A stretch of 64,000 nucleotides of DNA from Heterotrichella gracilis (lineage: Eukaryota; Sar; Xanthophyceae; Tribonematales; Xanthonemataceae): positions 62,001 to 126,000 of the forward strand of contig JAULBX010030152.1 of the NCBI GenBank assembly GCA_032358255.1, written 5' to 3'. The first letter of the stretch is position 1. Every line of letters begins with the position of its first letter. Made by a program: the position numbers and the translations under genes. The notes beneath the pieces were generated by a model. That model saw only the letters and a list, made by a program, of their open reading frames with translations. It was not told the origin of the DNA and did not search any database. Shown here one piece after another: positions 1-7,133 of this stretch.

Positions 1-427
1 GGGGCAGGCAGGCGAAGACATCGGGGCGCACCACGCCCCAGGTGCGGGGCTGAGTCCAGTCCGGATTGGCGAACTCGACGTTCTCCCACGTGTGCATGCC
101 TTTTGAGCGTAGGTAGGTGGCCAGGCGCGTGCCCAGTTCGTGATGGGGGCTTTGTGACTGGATCTGGGCCTGGCGCGTCTCGTTCATGTGCACCACGCCC
201 AACTGCGTCACTGTGAGCACAGCTGAGGCGCTGCTGCGCTGCTCCACTGTCTGCACCATCCCATGCACCGTGAGGCCCAGGTCAATGCCCTTGAGCTCGC
301 TCAGGTAGACCGGGCGGCCGTGGCCCCAGATCCAGCGCAAGCGGCTGGTGTGCGCCTTGGTCAGGCGCGGCGGGGTTGGGCAATCCAATGCAGCGCCAGC
401 GGGGATGTCTGCCTGCGCTGGAGTCAT
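1..427 (-). CDS. Partial CDS, possible PDDEXK-type nuclease-like protein (C-terminus outside window)
   Basis: An open reading frame on the minus strand runs from an ATG at 427 to the window edge without a stop, about 142 codons. The ATG overlaps the TGA of the gene at 424-918 in an ATGA arrangement, so the two are probably translationally coupled. Near the edge the translation reads ...WENVEFANPDW...VRPDVFACLP. An acidic residue followed by a short R-P-D-V segment is reminiscent of restriction-nuclease-fold cores, but the rest of the fold is not visible, so nuclease function is only a guess. The reading frame itself is well supported by the coupling and codon use. Confidence 0.55.
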   Translation of the reverse strand, partial: MTPAQADIPAGAALDCPTPPRLTKAHTSRLRWIWGHGRPVYLSELKGIDLGLTVHGMVQTVEQRSSASAVLTVTQLGVVHMNETRQAQIQSQSPHHELGTRLATYLRSKGMHTWENVEFANPDWTQPRTWGVVRPDVFACLP

Positions 428-918
428 GCTGGGAGGGCCAGTGTGCGGGGCATTTCGCACAGCAGCATGGCGCCCTCTTCCGGGTGCTCAGTCAGGTGCA
501 CGCGCATTCCGAAAGTGACTTGTCCGTTGTCATCGATCTCGCCCACGCTCAGTGTCACGTTGCTCGTGTCCGGGTCATCACCGATGAACTGGCGCAGCAG
601 CTGCGCGGATTCGCCTGTCAGCGCGAAGGTGGGCATTCGGGCGGGGGCTGGCGCTGCCTGCGCGGTGCCCTCCTCGCGGATCCACAGCATCATGGCGATG
701 GTGCCCACGTCCAGGGGGTCGCCCTTGGCGATGTGTTCGGCCAGCATGGACTGAAGGCGGCCATTGGGACAGTCGGACTTGTCGTGCCAGCCCCCGCGCC
801 CTTTGGCGCGTGAGCGGGCGAGCTTGGCCTTCATTGCCGCGGCAAAGCGGTCGACGGCCATGTCATCGGGATGGGGGTGATTGGCAGCCGAGCTGTCGGT
901 GGCGGTGGCATCTGGCAT
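424..918 (-). CDS. Hypothetical protein, 164 aa
   Basis: I do not assign a function. The product is soluble. It has a central segment HDKSDCPNGRLQSMLAEH followed by a hydrophobic IAMMLWIREEG stretch, a pattern I associate with small phage/plasmid hypothetical proteins. The C-terminal half looks beta-rich. A GGAG ribosome-binding site lies about 6 nt before the ATG at 918. It is the first gene of a unit with the partial gene at 1-427, and a promoter-like element shared with other genes of the plasmid lies at 950-1001. Confidence 0.7.
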   Translation of the reverse strand: MPDATATDSSAANHPHPDDMAVDRFAAAMKAKLARSRAKGRGGWHDKSDCPNGRLQSMLAEHIAKGDPLDVGTIAMMLWIREEGTAQAAPAPARMPTFALTGESAQLLRQFIGDDPDTSNVTLSVGEIDDNGQVTFGMRVHLTEHPEEGAMLLCEMPRTLALPA

Positions 919-949
919 GAGGACTCTCCGTGGAAGTAACGCCGAAACC

Positions 950-1001
950 GGCGACCTCGGTAGCTTCTCATGCCTCCCTGAAAAGTCAAACGATGCGGGC
1001 C
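950..1001 (-). promoter_or_regulatory. Promoter/operator element of the GGTCGCCATC family, upstream of the 918 gene
   Basis: Read on the minus strand this holds GGCCCGCATCGTTTGACT, in which TTGACT is a good -35. Seventeen nt on is GAGAAGCTACC, then GGTCGCC again. The element at 1535-1584 has the same order and spacing. The -10 hexamer is weak (AAGCTA), so the exact start point is uncertain. Confidence 0.55.
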
Positions 1002-1017
1002 AATACCGCCGGCTCGT

Positions 1018-1488
1018 TCAGGCAGCTTCGCGCAGGGCGATTTTGATGCGCTGATCCCAGTGCGCAGCCGTGGCGTGGTCTTCGAAGTTGCCGAGAACCA
1101 CCTTGGTCATGTCCTTGTCGAACGTCTCGATGACGATGCGTTCGTTGTCGTGCCGGCCATTCTTCTCGGTCCACTTGTGCTGCCATGAGTCGATGTTGGC
1201 GAACTTGAGGACCTGGATGTTGCCGTCATAGTCGAAGGTGATGAAGCGCTTGCCGGCTTCGTCCAGGATGAAGCTGCGGCCATCGCAGATTACCGCTTCC
1301 TGATTGGCGAGGCTGAACTTCGCCCGGACATCGGGCAGCACGCGTCGCATCAGCACCTTGGCGCCATGCGTGGACAGCGAGTCAAGGAAGATGATGCCGA
1401 ACGGCATCGTGCCGATGCACAGGGCGGTACCGAGGATCTTGAAGGGCCAGCCGAACCAGGTTTCGGAAACGAAGAGAGTCTTGATCAT
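1018..1488 (-). CDS. Hypothetical membrane-anchored protein, 156 aa
   Basis: The N-terminus (residues about 8-36) is hydrophobic enough for one or two membrane segments (WPFKILGTALCIGTMPFGII). A polar domain follows, rich in alternating beta-like stretches (FDYDGNIQVLKFANID, ERIVIETFDKD). The second part resembles PH-like or membrane-protein accessory domains in rhythm only. No family is recognised. The start at 1488 has only a weak Shine-Dalgarno sequence. A promoter element of the plasmid-wide family lies at 1535-1584. Confidence 0.65.
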   Translation of the reverse strand: MIKTLFVSETWFGWPFKILGTALCIGTMPFGIIFLDSLSTHGAKVLMRRVLPDVRAKFSLANQEAVICDGRSFILDEAGKRFITFDYDGNIQVLKFANIDSWQHKWTEKNGRHDNERIVIETFDKDMTKVVLGNFEDHATAAHWDQRIKIALREAA

Positions 1489-1534
1489 TTGAGTTAGATG
1501 AAGAGTGGTTGAAAAAATTGCGCGCCACTTGTGG

Positions 1535-1584
1535 CGACCGAGTTAGCTTCTCACGGGTCTTTGTTTTGTCAAATGATGGCGACC
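1535..1584 (-). promoter_or_regulatory. Promoter/operator element of the GGTCGCCATC family, upstream of the 1488 gene
   Basis: On the minus strand the element reads GGTCGCCATCATTTGACA, a perfect -35 at 1572-1567. A GAGAAGCTAAC block follows 17 nt on, then a second GGTCGCC. The duplicated GGTCGCC half-sites about 40 bp apart look like operator repeats. Same layout as 950-1001. Confidence 0.6.
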
Positions 1585-1723
1585 AGATTTTTTGCGCTGA
1601 TCATTCAGCTGCGAAATGCTTGTAGCGCAGGGTGTTTCTACGTTTGTGCGAACGCGCGGCTAAACACGTTGCTATACGGTGCTGGAGGGTGTTCCTCCAC
1701 GGCATCACTAAAGGAGATTCTTC

Positions 1724-1954
1724 ATGCCAGCATCACTCGCACTCGACTTCCTTGGCGCAGGCCTGGCCGCCCTCGCCGCCTACTTCTGGGCCCGTGCAGC
1801 CCTTGTCCCCTACCCCAACAATCGCAGGCGTACGCCGGCCCAGGCGTGGAGGCGCGCCGGGAGGTTCAACTCGCTGGGGGCTGGCTATGCGGCTGTTTCG
1901 GCGGCCACCGTGGCGCTGAAGGTGGCCGGCCTGCACTTCCACCTGATTGCTTGA
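1724..1954 (+). CDS. Small membrane protein, 76 aa
   Basis: A strong AAGGAGA ribosome-binding site lies 7 nt before the ATG at 1724. The product has an N-terminal hydrophobic helix (residues about 4-26), a basic loop (NNRRRTPAQAWRRAGR) and a second hydrophobic stretch near the C-terminus, so it is probably a two-pass inner-membrane protein. Function unknown. It stands alone between the divergent 1018-1488 gene and the hipBA locus. Confidence 0.6.
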   Translation: MPASLALDFLGAGLAALAAYFWARAALVPYPNNRRRTPAQAWRRAGRFNSLGAGYAAVSAATVALKVAGLHFHLIA

Positions 1955-2019
1955 TTCCCTTGGCGACTCGACCGGCCACCAGGGCACCGGTGGCCGGCCG
2001 CGCCACTCAGGCTATAAAC

Positions 2020-2137
2020 TTCCTGCTTTCTTAGGAATAATGGCAATTGCACCCCCTGTCAAAGCATAATTCCTGCATTCATGGGAAAACTTGCCAAAAC
2101 ATCTTTCAGGGAGTAGTATTTCCTACGAAATTAGGAA
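2020..2137 (+). promoter_or_regulatory. Three HipB-type operators spaced exactly 50 bp apart
   Basis: Three 18-bp inverted repeats of form TTCCT-N7-TRGGAA lie at 2020-2037, 2070-2087 and 2120-2137. Their starts are separated by exactly 50 bp, close to five helical turns. They sit directly upstream of the HTH gene at 2140, the last one ending 2 nt before its ATG. The form resembles the known E. coli HipB operators (TATCC-N8-GGATA). Autoregulation of the operon by the HTH protein is therefore likely. Confidence 0.75.
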
Positions 2138-2139
2138 TT

Positions 2140-2469
2140 ATGAAACTTCGAATCAACACAGTTGAGGACCTGGGCGTGCTTGTTCGCGCGGCACGCAAGG
2201 GTTCTGGCGTCCGCATAGATGACCTGGCGGCCTCGGCCGGCGTGAGCAAGCAGTTTATGGGTGACCTCGAGCTCGGCAAGCCCGGGGTGCAGCTGGGCAA
2301 GGTGCTGCAGGCCCTGCGCGAGCTTGGGATCTACCTGAGTGCGGATGTCCCCAACGGCACGCAAGAACTCATCGACCACTCCAAGTCGCTGATCGAGCGC
2401 ACCAACACGCGCCGGCGAGCATCTCCGAATGCCGGGGCGCGCCGCGTGAAGGGCAAGAACAATGAGTGA
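2140..2469 (+). CDS. hipB: HipB-like antitoxin / Xre-family repressor
   Basis: A 109-residue protein with an N-terminal helix-turn-helix (residues about 8-60: LVRAARKGSGVRIDDLAASAGVS, then FMGDLELGKPG and QLGKVLQALRELG), the usual XRE layout. The basic tail (RRRASPNAGARRVKGKNNE) is longer than in minimal HipB. I chose the ATG at 2140, not an upstream in-frame ATG at 2047, because the three operators occupy that stretch and an AGGA lies just before. The stop overlaps the start of the HipA-like gene by 8 bp. Expected role: neutralise the kinase and repress the operon. Confidence 0.85.
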   Translation: MKLRINTVEDLGVLVRAARKGSGVRIDDLAASAGVSKQFMGDLELGKPGVQLGKVLQALRELGIYLSADVPNGTQELIDHSKSLIERTNTRRRASPNAGARRVKGKNNE

Positions 2470-3766
2470 GCCGCGCGCGCTGCAGGTCTTCAGCAATGAC
2501 AGGCTGGTGGGCCTGCTCACCGAGAACAATGACGTCTGGAGCTTTCGCTATGCGCCTGAGTGGCTCTCCGCGGATGCCCCGTGGGCGCTGGGCCCCGGTC
2601 TGCCGCTGGGGCCGGATCCGATCGTGGACGGGAGCACCACGCGCCCGGTGCAGTGGTTCTTCGACAACCTCCTGCCTGAGGAGATGATGCGTACGGCCGT
2701 GGCCAAGGATGCCAAGGTGCAAGAGGCGGACTCCTTCGCGCTGCTGCAGTACCTGGGCCGCGAGTCGGCTGGGTCATTGGTCTTGCTGCCAGGTGGTGAG
2801 GCGCCGGACCCCGCGCATACGTGGCAACCACTGCCCATGGCCGAGCTTTCCGAGCGCATTCGCAACATGCCTCGCCAGCCCCTGTCCGACACCGGGCGCA
2901 AGCGCATGTCGGTGGCCGGAGCGCAGCAAAAGCTGCTGGTGCGCTGGGACGGCAAGTCACTTTTTGAGCCCGAGGGGAACACCCCTTCGACGCACATCCT
3001 CAAGCCGGACAACTCTTCGGACGATTACCCGCACACCGTCATCAACGAGTACGCGATGATGAAGCTGGCTCGCGCCGTGGGGCTGGATGCGCCCGAGGTC
3101 TGGCGCACCTACTGCCCGCAGCCGGTCTACATCGTGGAGCGCTTTGACAGGCGCTTCGCCCAGGGCGGCAGCATTGATCGCTTGCACGTCATTGACGCGT
3201 GTCAGCTGCGCAACCTGCCCCGCACCTTCAAATACCAGCAGGCAAGCGTGCAGACGCTGCGTTCCATCGTGGACAGCACGCGAAACAAGATCGCCGCACG
3301 TCTGTACCTGTGGCGCTGGCTGGTCTTCAACCTGCTGATTGGCAACAACGACAACCACCTCAAGAATCTCTCGCTCTACGTGGACGATGCGAATGTGGGT
3401 CTCACGCCTGTCTACGATCTGCTGAGCACGGCGGTCTACGATACGGCCGGTTACGCAAGCTCGCCGGCGTGGCCCAGGGCGGCCCTGTCCATTGGCTTGC
3501 CTGGTGCTGCTACCTTTGGCGAGGTCGACCGCAACCGTCTTCTTGATGCGGCCCAGGTGCTGGGCGTGCCTCCCCATCCCGCGTTGCGAGAGTTGGATCA
3601 GATGCGCTCCCAGATCCCCGCTGAGATGGAGAGGCTCATCGCCACGATAGAGGCTGAGAACAAGTCGCTCTCTGAGGAGTCGCTGCCGTACCTGGGCGGG
3701 GAGTTGCGCCTGCTGCGCGCCATCCAGAAGGTGGTCATCACCGACATGGTCGCCCTGACGAGGTAG
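2462..3766 (+). CDS. hipA: HipA-like serine/threonine kinase toxin
   Basis: The 434-residue protein has full HipA architecture. It has an N-terminal HipA-N1 domain, a glycine-rich MSVAGAQQKLLV loop near 145-155, a SVIK-type lysine region (STHILKPD), the segment INEYAMMKLARAVGL, the catalytic loop GNNDNHLKNLS and the metal-binding PVYDLLS. In known HipA proteins this kinase phosphorylates a translation target, glutamyl-tRNA synthetase in E. coli, causing dormancy. The target here is unknown. It overlaps the upstream antitoxin gene and appears complete, so it probably serves as a plasmid stability module. This is the first of two HipBA pairs in the window. Confidence 0.88.
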   Translation: MSEPRALQVFSNDRLVGLLTENNDVWSFRYAPEWLSADAPWALGPGLPLGPDPIVDGSTTRPVQWFFDNLLPEEMMRTAVAKDAKVQEADSFALLQYLGRESAGSLVLLPGGEAPDPAHTWQPLPMAELSERIRNMPRQPLSDTGRKRMSVAGAQQKLLVRWDGKSLFEPEGNTPSTHILKPDNSSDDYPHTVINEYAMMKLARAVGLDAPEVWRTYCPQPVYIVERFDRRFAQGGSIDRLHVIDACQLRNLPRTFKYQQASVQTLRSIVDSTRNKIAARLYLWRWLVFNLLIGNNDNHLKNLSLYVDDANVGLTPVYDLLSTAVYDTAGYASSPAWPRAALSIGLPGAATFGEVDRNRLLDAAQVLGVPPHPALRELDQMRSQIPAEMERLIATIEAENKSLSEESLPYLGGELRLLRAIQKVVITDMVALTR

Positions 3767-3824
3767 GGCCATGTGATGTTCAGGTGATGGCCATCAGCGA
3801 TGGGCATCATGAACCGTACGGGCG

Positions 3825-3857
3825 AAAAAAAACCGGCTCCACATGGGAGCCGGCTTT
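3825..3857. terminator. Terminator between hipA and the lipoprotein gene
   Basis: A CCGGCTCC / GGAGCCGG stem with an ACAT loop has a run of eight T on the minus strand. It fits as intrinsic terminator of the minus-strand lipoprotein gene and may also slow transcription leaving hipA. Confidence 0.8.
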
Positions 3858-3883
3858 CGGGCGTGTGTTTCAACGCTTGAGGG

Positions 3884-4228
3884 TCATTTGCAGCCCTTGG
3901 AGGCGGCGATGCCCTTGAGGGTGGTGCGACGCTCGGCAACCTCTTTCAAGGTCGTATCGGCGTTGCGGGCCACCATCGCGAAGTAAGGCAGCTGGAAGGC
4001 CGAACGCACCTGGGTGCGGTCTTCGGCGTGTGCCTTGTCCTTGGCCGCTGCGGCTTCCTTCACGCTCAGCGCGGCGAGCTCGTCCTTGATCTGCACGCAG
4101 GTCATGGTGGCGGCGTCGGCCTTGGCGGGGGCGGCTGACTCGGAGGTCTGCGCGCCGGTGGAAGCGCAACCCTGAATCAGGGCAGCAATGGACAGGATGG
4201 CAATCGATTTGATGACAGTGGATTTCAT
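3884..4228 (-). CDS. Small lipoprotein, 114 aa
   Basis: From the ATG at 4228 the protein begins MKSTVIKSIAILSIAALIQGC, a short basic start, a hydrophobic core and a lipobox ending in Cys. It should be exported and lipidated. The mature part is Ala/Lys-rich and likely helical, with two more cysteines (TCVQIK and the C-terminal KGCK) that could pair. An in-frame upstream ATG at 4300 is rejected because it would precede the signal peptide with 24 polar residues. Function unknown; many plasmids carry such lipoproteins. Confidence 0.8.
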   Translation of the reverse strand: MKSTVIKSIAILSIAALIQGCASTGAQTSESAAPAKADAATMTCVQIKDELAALSVKEAAAAKDKAHAEDRTQVRSAFQLPYFAMVARNADTTLKEVAERRTTLKGIAASKGCK

Positions 4229-4369
4229 GTTGAGTTTTCTGTGATGAAGAGCCACTGCCCCAAAGGGCCGCGGACCCCTCGGGTGGTTTTGGATGGTCAT
4301 GTGACCCTAGGTGAAGTCTGGTACGAGCCCAGCGAAATTGGCGGAATGCCAAAGACGGGCGAATTCTAT

Positions 4370-4403
4370 GGGCTCAACAGGATGGTGTCCAACGATGGCG
4401 ACC
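4370..4403 (-). promoter_or_regulatory. Promoter of the lipoprotein gene, GGTCGCCATC family
   Basis: On the minus strand GGTCGCCATCGTTGGACA contains a TGGACA -35. A TAGAAT -10 follows after 17 nt. The upstream GGTCGCCATC block matches five other sites in the window. Confidence 0.6.
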
Positions 4404-4452
4404 ACCTTGCCGCGATGCCACGCCAGTGCTGCCTTTTCGATTTGTTAGGGGG

Positions 4453-4480
4453 TTGACGCGAGGCGGTTCTGTCGTATTCT
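4453..4480 (+). promoter_or_regulatory. Promoter for the 4518-7.1 kb small-gene series
   Basis: TTGACG at 4453-4458 and TATTCT at 4475-4480 are separated by 16 nt and lie 38 nt before the ATG at 4518. This is a good sigma-70 type promoter. The promoter at 28110-28137 has the same -35/-10 flavour. Confidence 0.7.
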
Positions 4481-4517
4481 GTTTATAAGCAAAACGAAGC
4501 ACACACAGAGCGTAAAC

Positions 4518-4865
4518 ATGAAGAACACCAAGCCCACCCAAGCAGAAAAAGCAGCCCGCGCACTGGGCGGCATCATCATCCCCGGCATCGAGCGCTGCGC
4601 CTTCAACGCGGTGATGGCCCACCAGCGCCTGCAGGCCAAGGGTCGCGGCATGCGCAAGCCCTTTGTACCCCAGGTGGTGCGCAAGCTCGTAGCCGGCGCC
4701 TGCATGAAGGACCGCAAGAGCGGCGAGATCGTCAAGGTCCTGGGCACCGATGGCGTTGCCATCTCCTTTGCCGGCCCCACGTCGCGCGGCCAGGTGCACA
4801 ACACCTACCTCTCGCGCATGTTCGAAGTGATCAGCATCCCCGGCCAGCAGCTGGCCACCGCCTGA
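4518..4865 (+). CDS. Hypothetical basic protein, 115 aa
   Basis: A Lys/Arg-rich N-terminal half (KGRGMRKPFVPQVVRKLVAG) is followed by a compact beta-rich C-terminal half (GEIVKVLGTDGVAISFAG, NTYLSRMFEVISI). The C-terminal part resembles small SH3-like barrels that follow transcripts or nucleic acid, but I cannot name the family. First gene of a series running to about 6.4 kb with short gaps and overlaps. It is preceded by a clear promoter. Function unknown. Confidence 0.7.
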   Translation: MKNTKPTQAEKAARALGGIIIPGIERCAFNAVMAHQRLQAKGRGMRKPFVPQVVRKLVAGACMKDRKSGEIVKVLGTDGVAISFAGPTSRGQVHNTYLSRMFEVISIPGQQLATA

Positions 4866-4890
4866 CCCCAAGTCATCAGGAGAAAAATCC

Positions 4891-5148
4891 ATGGCATTTG
4901 AATTGGGCGCGAAGGTGCGCTGGTCCAGCCAGAGTGCGGGCTACACGAAAGTGAAGGAAGGCGTGATCGAGCAGGTTGTTCCTGCCGGAGCCTACCCGGA
5001 CCGGGATCGGTTTCAGCAACTCTACCGGGCTTCTGGCGTCGGTCTTCACCGTGACCACGAATCCTATGTTGTACGCGTACCGGGCAAGACAGCAAGAGCT
5101 GCAGGCACTCTCTACTGGCCCATTGCGCGCAAGCTGCAAGCCGCGTGA
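4891..5148 (+). CDS. Hypothetical protein, 85 aa, SH3-like
   Basis: A CAGGAGA ribosome-binding site precedes the ATG. The product opens with GAKVRWSSQSAGYTKVKEGVIEQVV, typical of small beta-barrel (hypervirulence/SH3-like) domains. It then has a Tyr/Arg-rich middle and SYVVRVPGKTARAAG. Similar proteins on plasmids are annotated as hypothetical. Its TGA overlaps the GTG of the next gene (GTGA), indicating coupling. Confidence 0.7.
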   Translation: MAFELGAKVRWSSQSAGYTKVKEGVIEQVVPAGAYPDRDRFQQLYRASGVGLHRDHESYVVRVPGKTARAAGTLYWPIARKLQAA

Positions 5149-5515
5149 GAACGACTGTGGAATTCCCTCAACGTATCCAGGACCTGTTGCTCGAAGTGGC
5201 TGACCGCAAGGGCACGGCCACACGCGGCCATGGGAGGATGAGAACGGCCAGCCCCTGCAGGACGACGCCCAAGCCGCGCTGGATTGGATCCGAGCTGCCA
5301 CTGGGATTCGTCGCCTTTCTATCGAAACTGCCCCGAAGGATGGTCGCGTCATCCTGGTGGTGGACAGCACGGGCAACGCCCCGTGGGCCTGTGCCAAGTG
5401 GTGCGAAAGTCCCGAATGGGCCGGGTGGGTCTATGACGACGAGTTGCTCAATGACGCCTTTCCGCTGGGCCCGCAGCCGAGCTACTGGTTTGACGGTCTG
5501 GAGGCTCCTCTGTGA
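5145..5515 (+). pseudogene. Frameshifted hypothetical gene (about 122 codons in two frames)
   Basis: The GTG at 5145 overlaps the preceding stop and opens VRTTVEFPQRIQDLLLEVA. Near 5228-5235 the sensible reading passes into the +2 frame. That frame continues WEDENGQPLQDDAQAALDW, then GRVILVVDSTGNAPWACAKW, and ends PSYWFDGLEAPL at TGA 5513. The second frame has no plausible start of its own, and its stop overlaps the GTG of the next gene, so both halves belong to one gene. The shift could be a true mutation, a sequencing error or programmed frameshifting. No slippery run is obvious at the junction, so one of the first two is more likely. Confidence 0.6.
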
Positions 5516-5721
5516 AAGAGGAAACACCCCCCCGTGAATGCCTCAAAAAGGCCGAAACAGTGGCCCTGTGGCACGCCGTGAGCAACTATGAGCTGATGAT
5601 CAAGCAGATGGTCGGCATGGATGGCATCACGCCCGAGCAGATCGAGGTCGAGCGCAAGCGCCTGGAGCTGGCCAAGCGCTGCCTCAAGAAGGTCAACAAC
5701 CTGCGCCACCTGGGCATTTAG
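5512..5721 (+). CDS. Hypothetical small helical protein, 69 aa
   Basis: It starts at a GTG overlapping the stop of the preceding gene (GTGA). The sequence is charged and predicted helical (LKKAETVALWHAVSNYELMIK, EQIEVERKRLELAKR), like a short coiled coil. No family recognised. The tight overlap on the 5' side and the 12-nt gap to the next gene place it in the same transcription unit. Confidence 0.65.
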   Translation: MKEETPPRECLKKAETVALWHAVSNYELMIKQMVGMDGITPEQIEVERKRLELAKRCLKKVNNLRHLGI

Positions 5722-5733
5722 CCGACTGCACCA

Positions 5734-6183
5734 ATGAAGAACAAAGAACTCCTCCGCTCCCTCCTTGAGGTCACAGCACACGCGCCGATCAGCACGCCTG
5801 TCGTTGCGCGCATCCGTGGAAAGCAATACTTCGTCAGTGATGCGGCACTGTCGGTCCCTTTGGTCGACACCACGCGCACTATCGGGGCCATGAAGGTTTT
5901 GGGTCGCGCCAACGCCAAAAAGCACATCTGCGCGCAACTCAATGCGATCAACTATCCCAGTGTGAAGGCTGCCCGCGAGGATGCACTCACCCTGGGCATG
6001 CTGATACGTGCTAGCGAAACCGCACCGGGCGATCAGGAAGTCATGGCCAGCGCGGCTCACCTTGGCCAAGTCGACTGCTACGCACACGTGCAGCGTGTGT
6101 ACTTGTGCCGCATTGCCGCCACCGGCAAGCCCGACCCCGTCAGCCGTGGTGGTGTGCCTGTCGTGATCCTCGACGGCGACTGA
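5734..6183 (+). CDS. Hypothetical protein, 149 aa
   Basis: A soluble mixed alpha/beta protein. It opens with KNKELLRSLLEVTA, then GKQYFVSDAALSVPLVDTTR and a hydrophobic C-terminal strand VPVVILDGD. No catalytic motif can be recognised. It belongs to the same run of closely packed plus-strand genes. Confidence 0.6.
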   Translation: MKNKELLRSLLEVTAHAPISTPVVARIRGKQYFVSDAALSVPLVDTTRTIGAMKVLGRANAKKHICAQLNAINYPSVKAAREDALTLGMLIRASETAPGDQEVMASAAHLGQVDCYAHVQRVYLCRIAATGKPDPVSRGGVPVVILDGD

Positions 6184-6190
6184 TTTGCCC

Positions 6191-6397
6191 ATGGCCACGA
6201 AACTGACCGAGCCCCAGCAGATGCTGGTCAACCAGCTTCGTGCTGGCGCAACCATGCGCCACGTATTGACCCCCCGAAGCCTGTACCGCCTCACACAGCA
6301 GGGCCGCAGCAGGACCGTGCACCCGGCCACCGTTGATTCGCTGTTCAAGCTAGGCTTGCTGCAGCAGGACCTGGCCGACAACGTGTCCTTAGCCTGA
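6191..6397 (+). CDS. Hypothetical protein, 68 aa
   Basis: A short, mostly helical protein (EPQQMLVNQLRAGATMRHVLTPR, then TVDSLFKLGLLQQDLA) with the rhythm of a small winged-helix or marker domain. Function unknown. I prefer the ATG at 6191 to the TTG at 6185. Last gene of the 4.5-6.4 kb series; a GC-rich hairpin without a T-run (about 6430-6450) follows. Confidence 0.6.
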   Translation: MATKLTEPQQMLVNQLRAGATMRHVLTPRSLYRLTQQGRSRTVHPATVDSLFKLGLLQQDLADNVSLA

Positions 6398-6476
6398 GAA
6401 CCCGGCCGGCCCCGCTTCGCCCGGTCACCCCCGGCCACATGGCCGGGCCCACTCCGCTCAGCCTTTCACCAAAATT

Positions 6477-6596
6477 GCTTAATTGGATTAGCTTTCACCG
6501 CAGATTGCGCAATGTAATTAGCTCGACTTGACAGCAAGTCGGACGGGAATGATAATTGCATTTATCAATTCAAAGCAAATGCCTAATCGACTTAGC
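6477..6596 (+). promoter_or_regulatory. Promoter and three operators of the second hipBA-type locus
   Basis: A strong promoter has TTGACA at 6528-6533 and GATAAT at 6551-6556, spacing 17. Three related 16-bp sites lie around it: GCTTAATTGGATTAGC (6477), GCGCAATGTAATTAGC (6507) and GCCTAATCGACTTAGC (6581). The first two are 30 bp apart. The third overlaps the ATG at 6579. This fits autorepression by the HTH protein. Confidence 0.75.
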
Positions 6597-7133
6597 ATCA
6601 TCGACTCGCTAGTAGCCGCGCGCATCTCGCAGGCCCTGACTCAGGGCGAGCTTGCGGAGCGCGCTGGCGCTACCCGCATGACCGTGCAGCGGATCGAGGC
6701 AGGCTATGACGCCAAGCTGGCCACCGTGCACGAGCTGGCGCGAGCTTTGGGTCTGGAGCTGATGCTGGTGCCCAAGGCGTTGGCCGGTGAGGTCCAGGCC
6801 TTCATCCAGTCGGGCGGCCGCGTGCTGGGTCAGCCCAGTGGGGCTGGAGCACCTGATTCTGTCGTGGCCCAGGCCCTGACCATCAACAAGCTGACCAACC
6901 GGATCGTTGAGAGCTCCATGGGAGATCTAGTGCCCCAGTCCCTTGCGGAAAGTCTCTCGCGCCAGGTCATCAACCGTATCTCCGAGGTCCAAGCGGAGCC
7001 GCCCGGCTCGTTCTGGGCATCACGTAAGGGTAGCGCCCAGGCGCCCGGCTCCCAATCCAAAGCCCCCACGATCTCGGATGCTGCGCGTGTGCTGCTGAAG
7101 GGCGGCACACCTCCCAGGAGCGGTAAGCAGTGA
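6579..7133 (+). CDS. HTH regulator, HipB-like antitoxin with long C-terminal extension
   Basis: The XRE helix-turn-helix occupies the first about 70 residues (VAARISQALTQGELAERAG, RMTVQRIEAG, TVHELARALGLELML). About 110 residues follow that are Ser/Ala-rich and probably flexible. The start is placed at ATG 6579 because an upstream in-frame TTG at 6528 is the -35 hexamer itself and an ATG at 6549 overlaps the -10 region. The stop overlaps the GTG of the HipA-like gene (GTGA). It is much longer than classical HipB, so the tail may wrap the kinase or bind DNA. Expected role is antitoxin and operon repressor. Confidence 0.8.
   Translation: MPNRLSIIDSLVAARISQALTQGELAERAGATRMTVQRIEAGYDAKLATVHELARALGLELMLVPKALAGEVQAFIQSGGRVLGQPSGAGAPDSVVAQALTINKLTNRIVESSMGDLVPQSLAESLSRQVINRISEVQAEPPGSFWASRKGSAQAPGSQSKAPTISDAARVLLKGGTPPRSGKQ

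Noticed and set aside
2957-3772. 271-residue minus-strand open frame over hipA
   Set aside because: Shadow of the HipA-like kinase; no ribosome-binding site and biased composition.
6528-6578. Longer N-terminus for the second HipB-like protein
   Set aside because: The TTG at 6528 is the -35 box and ATG 6549 overlaps the -10. The promoter is excellent, so translation must start downstream.
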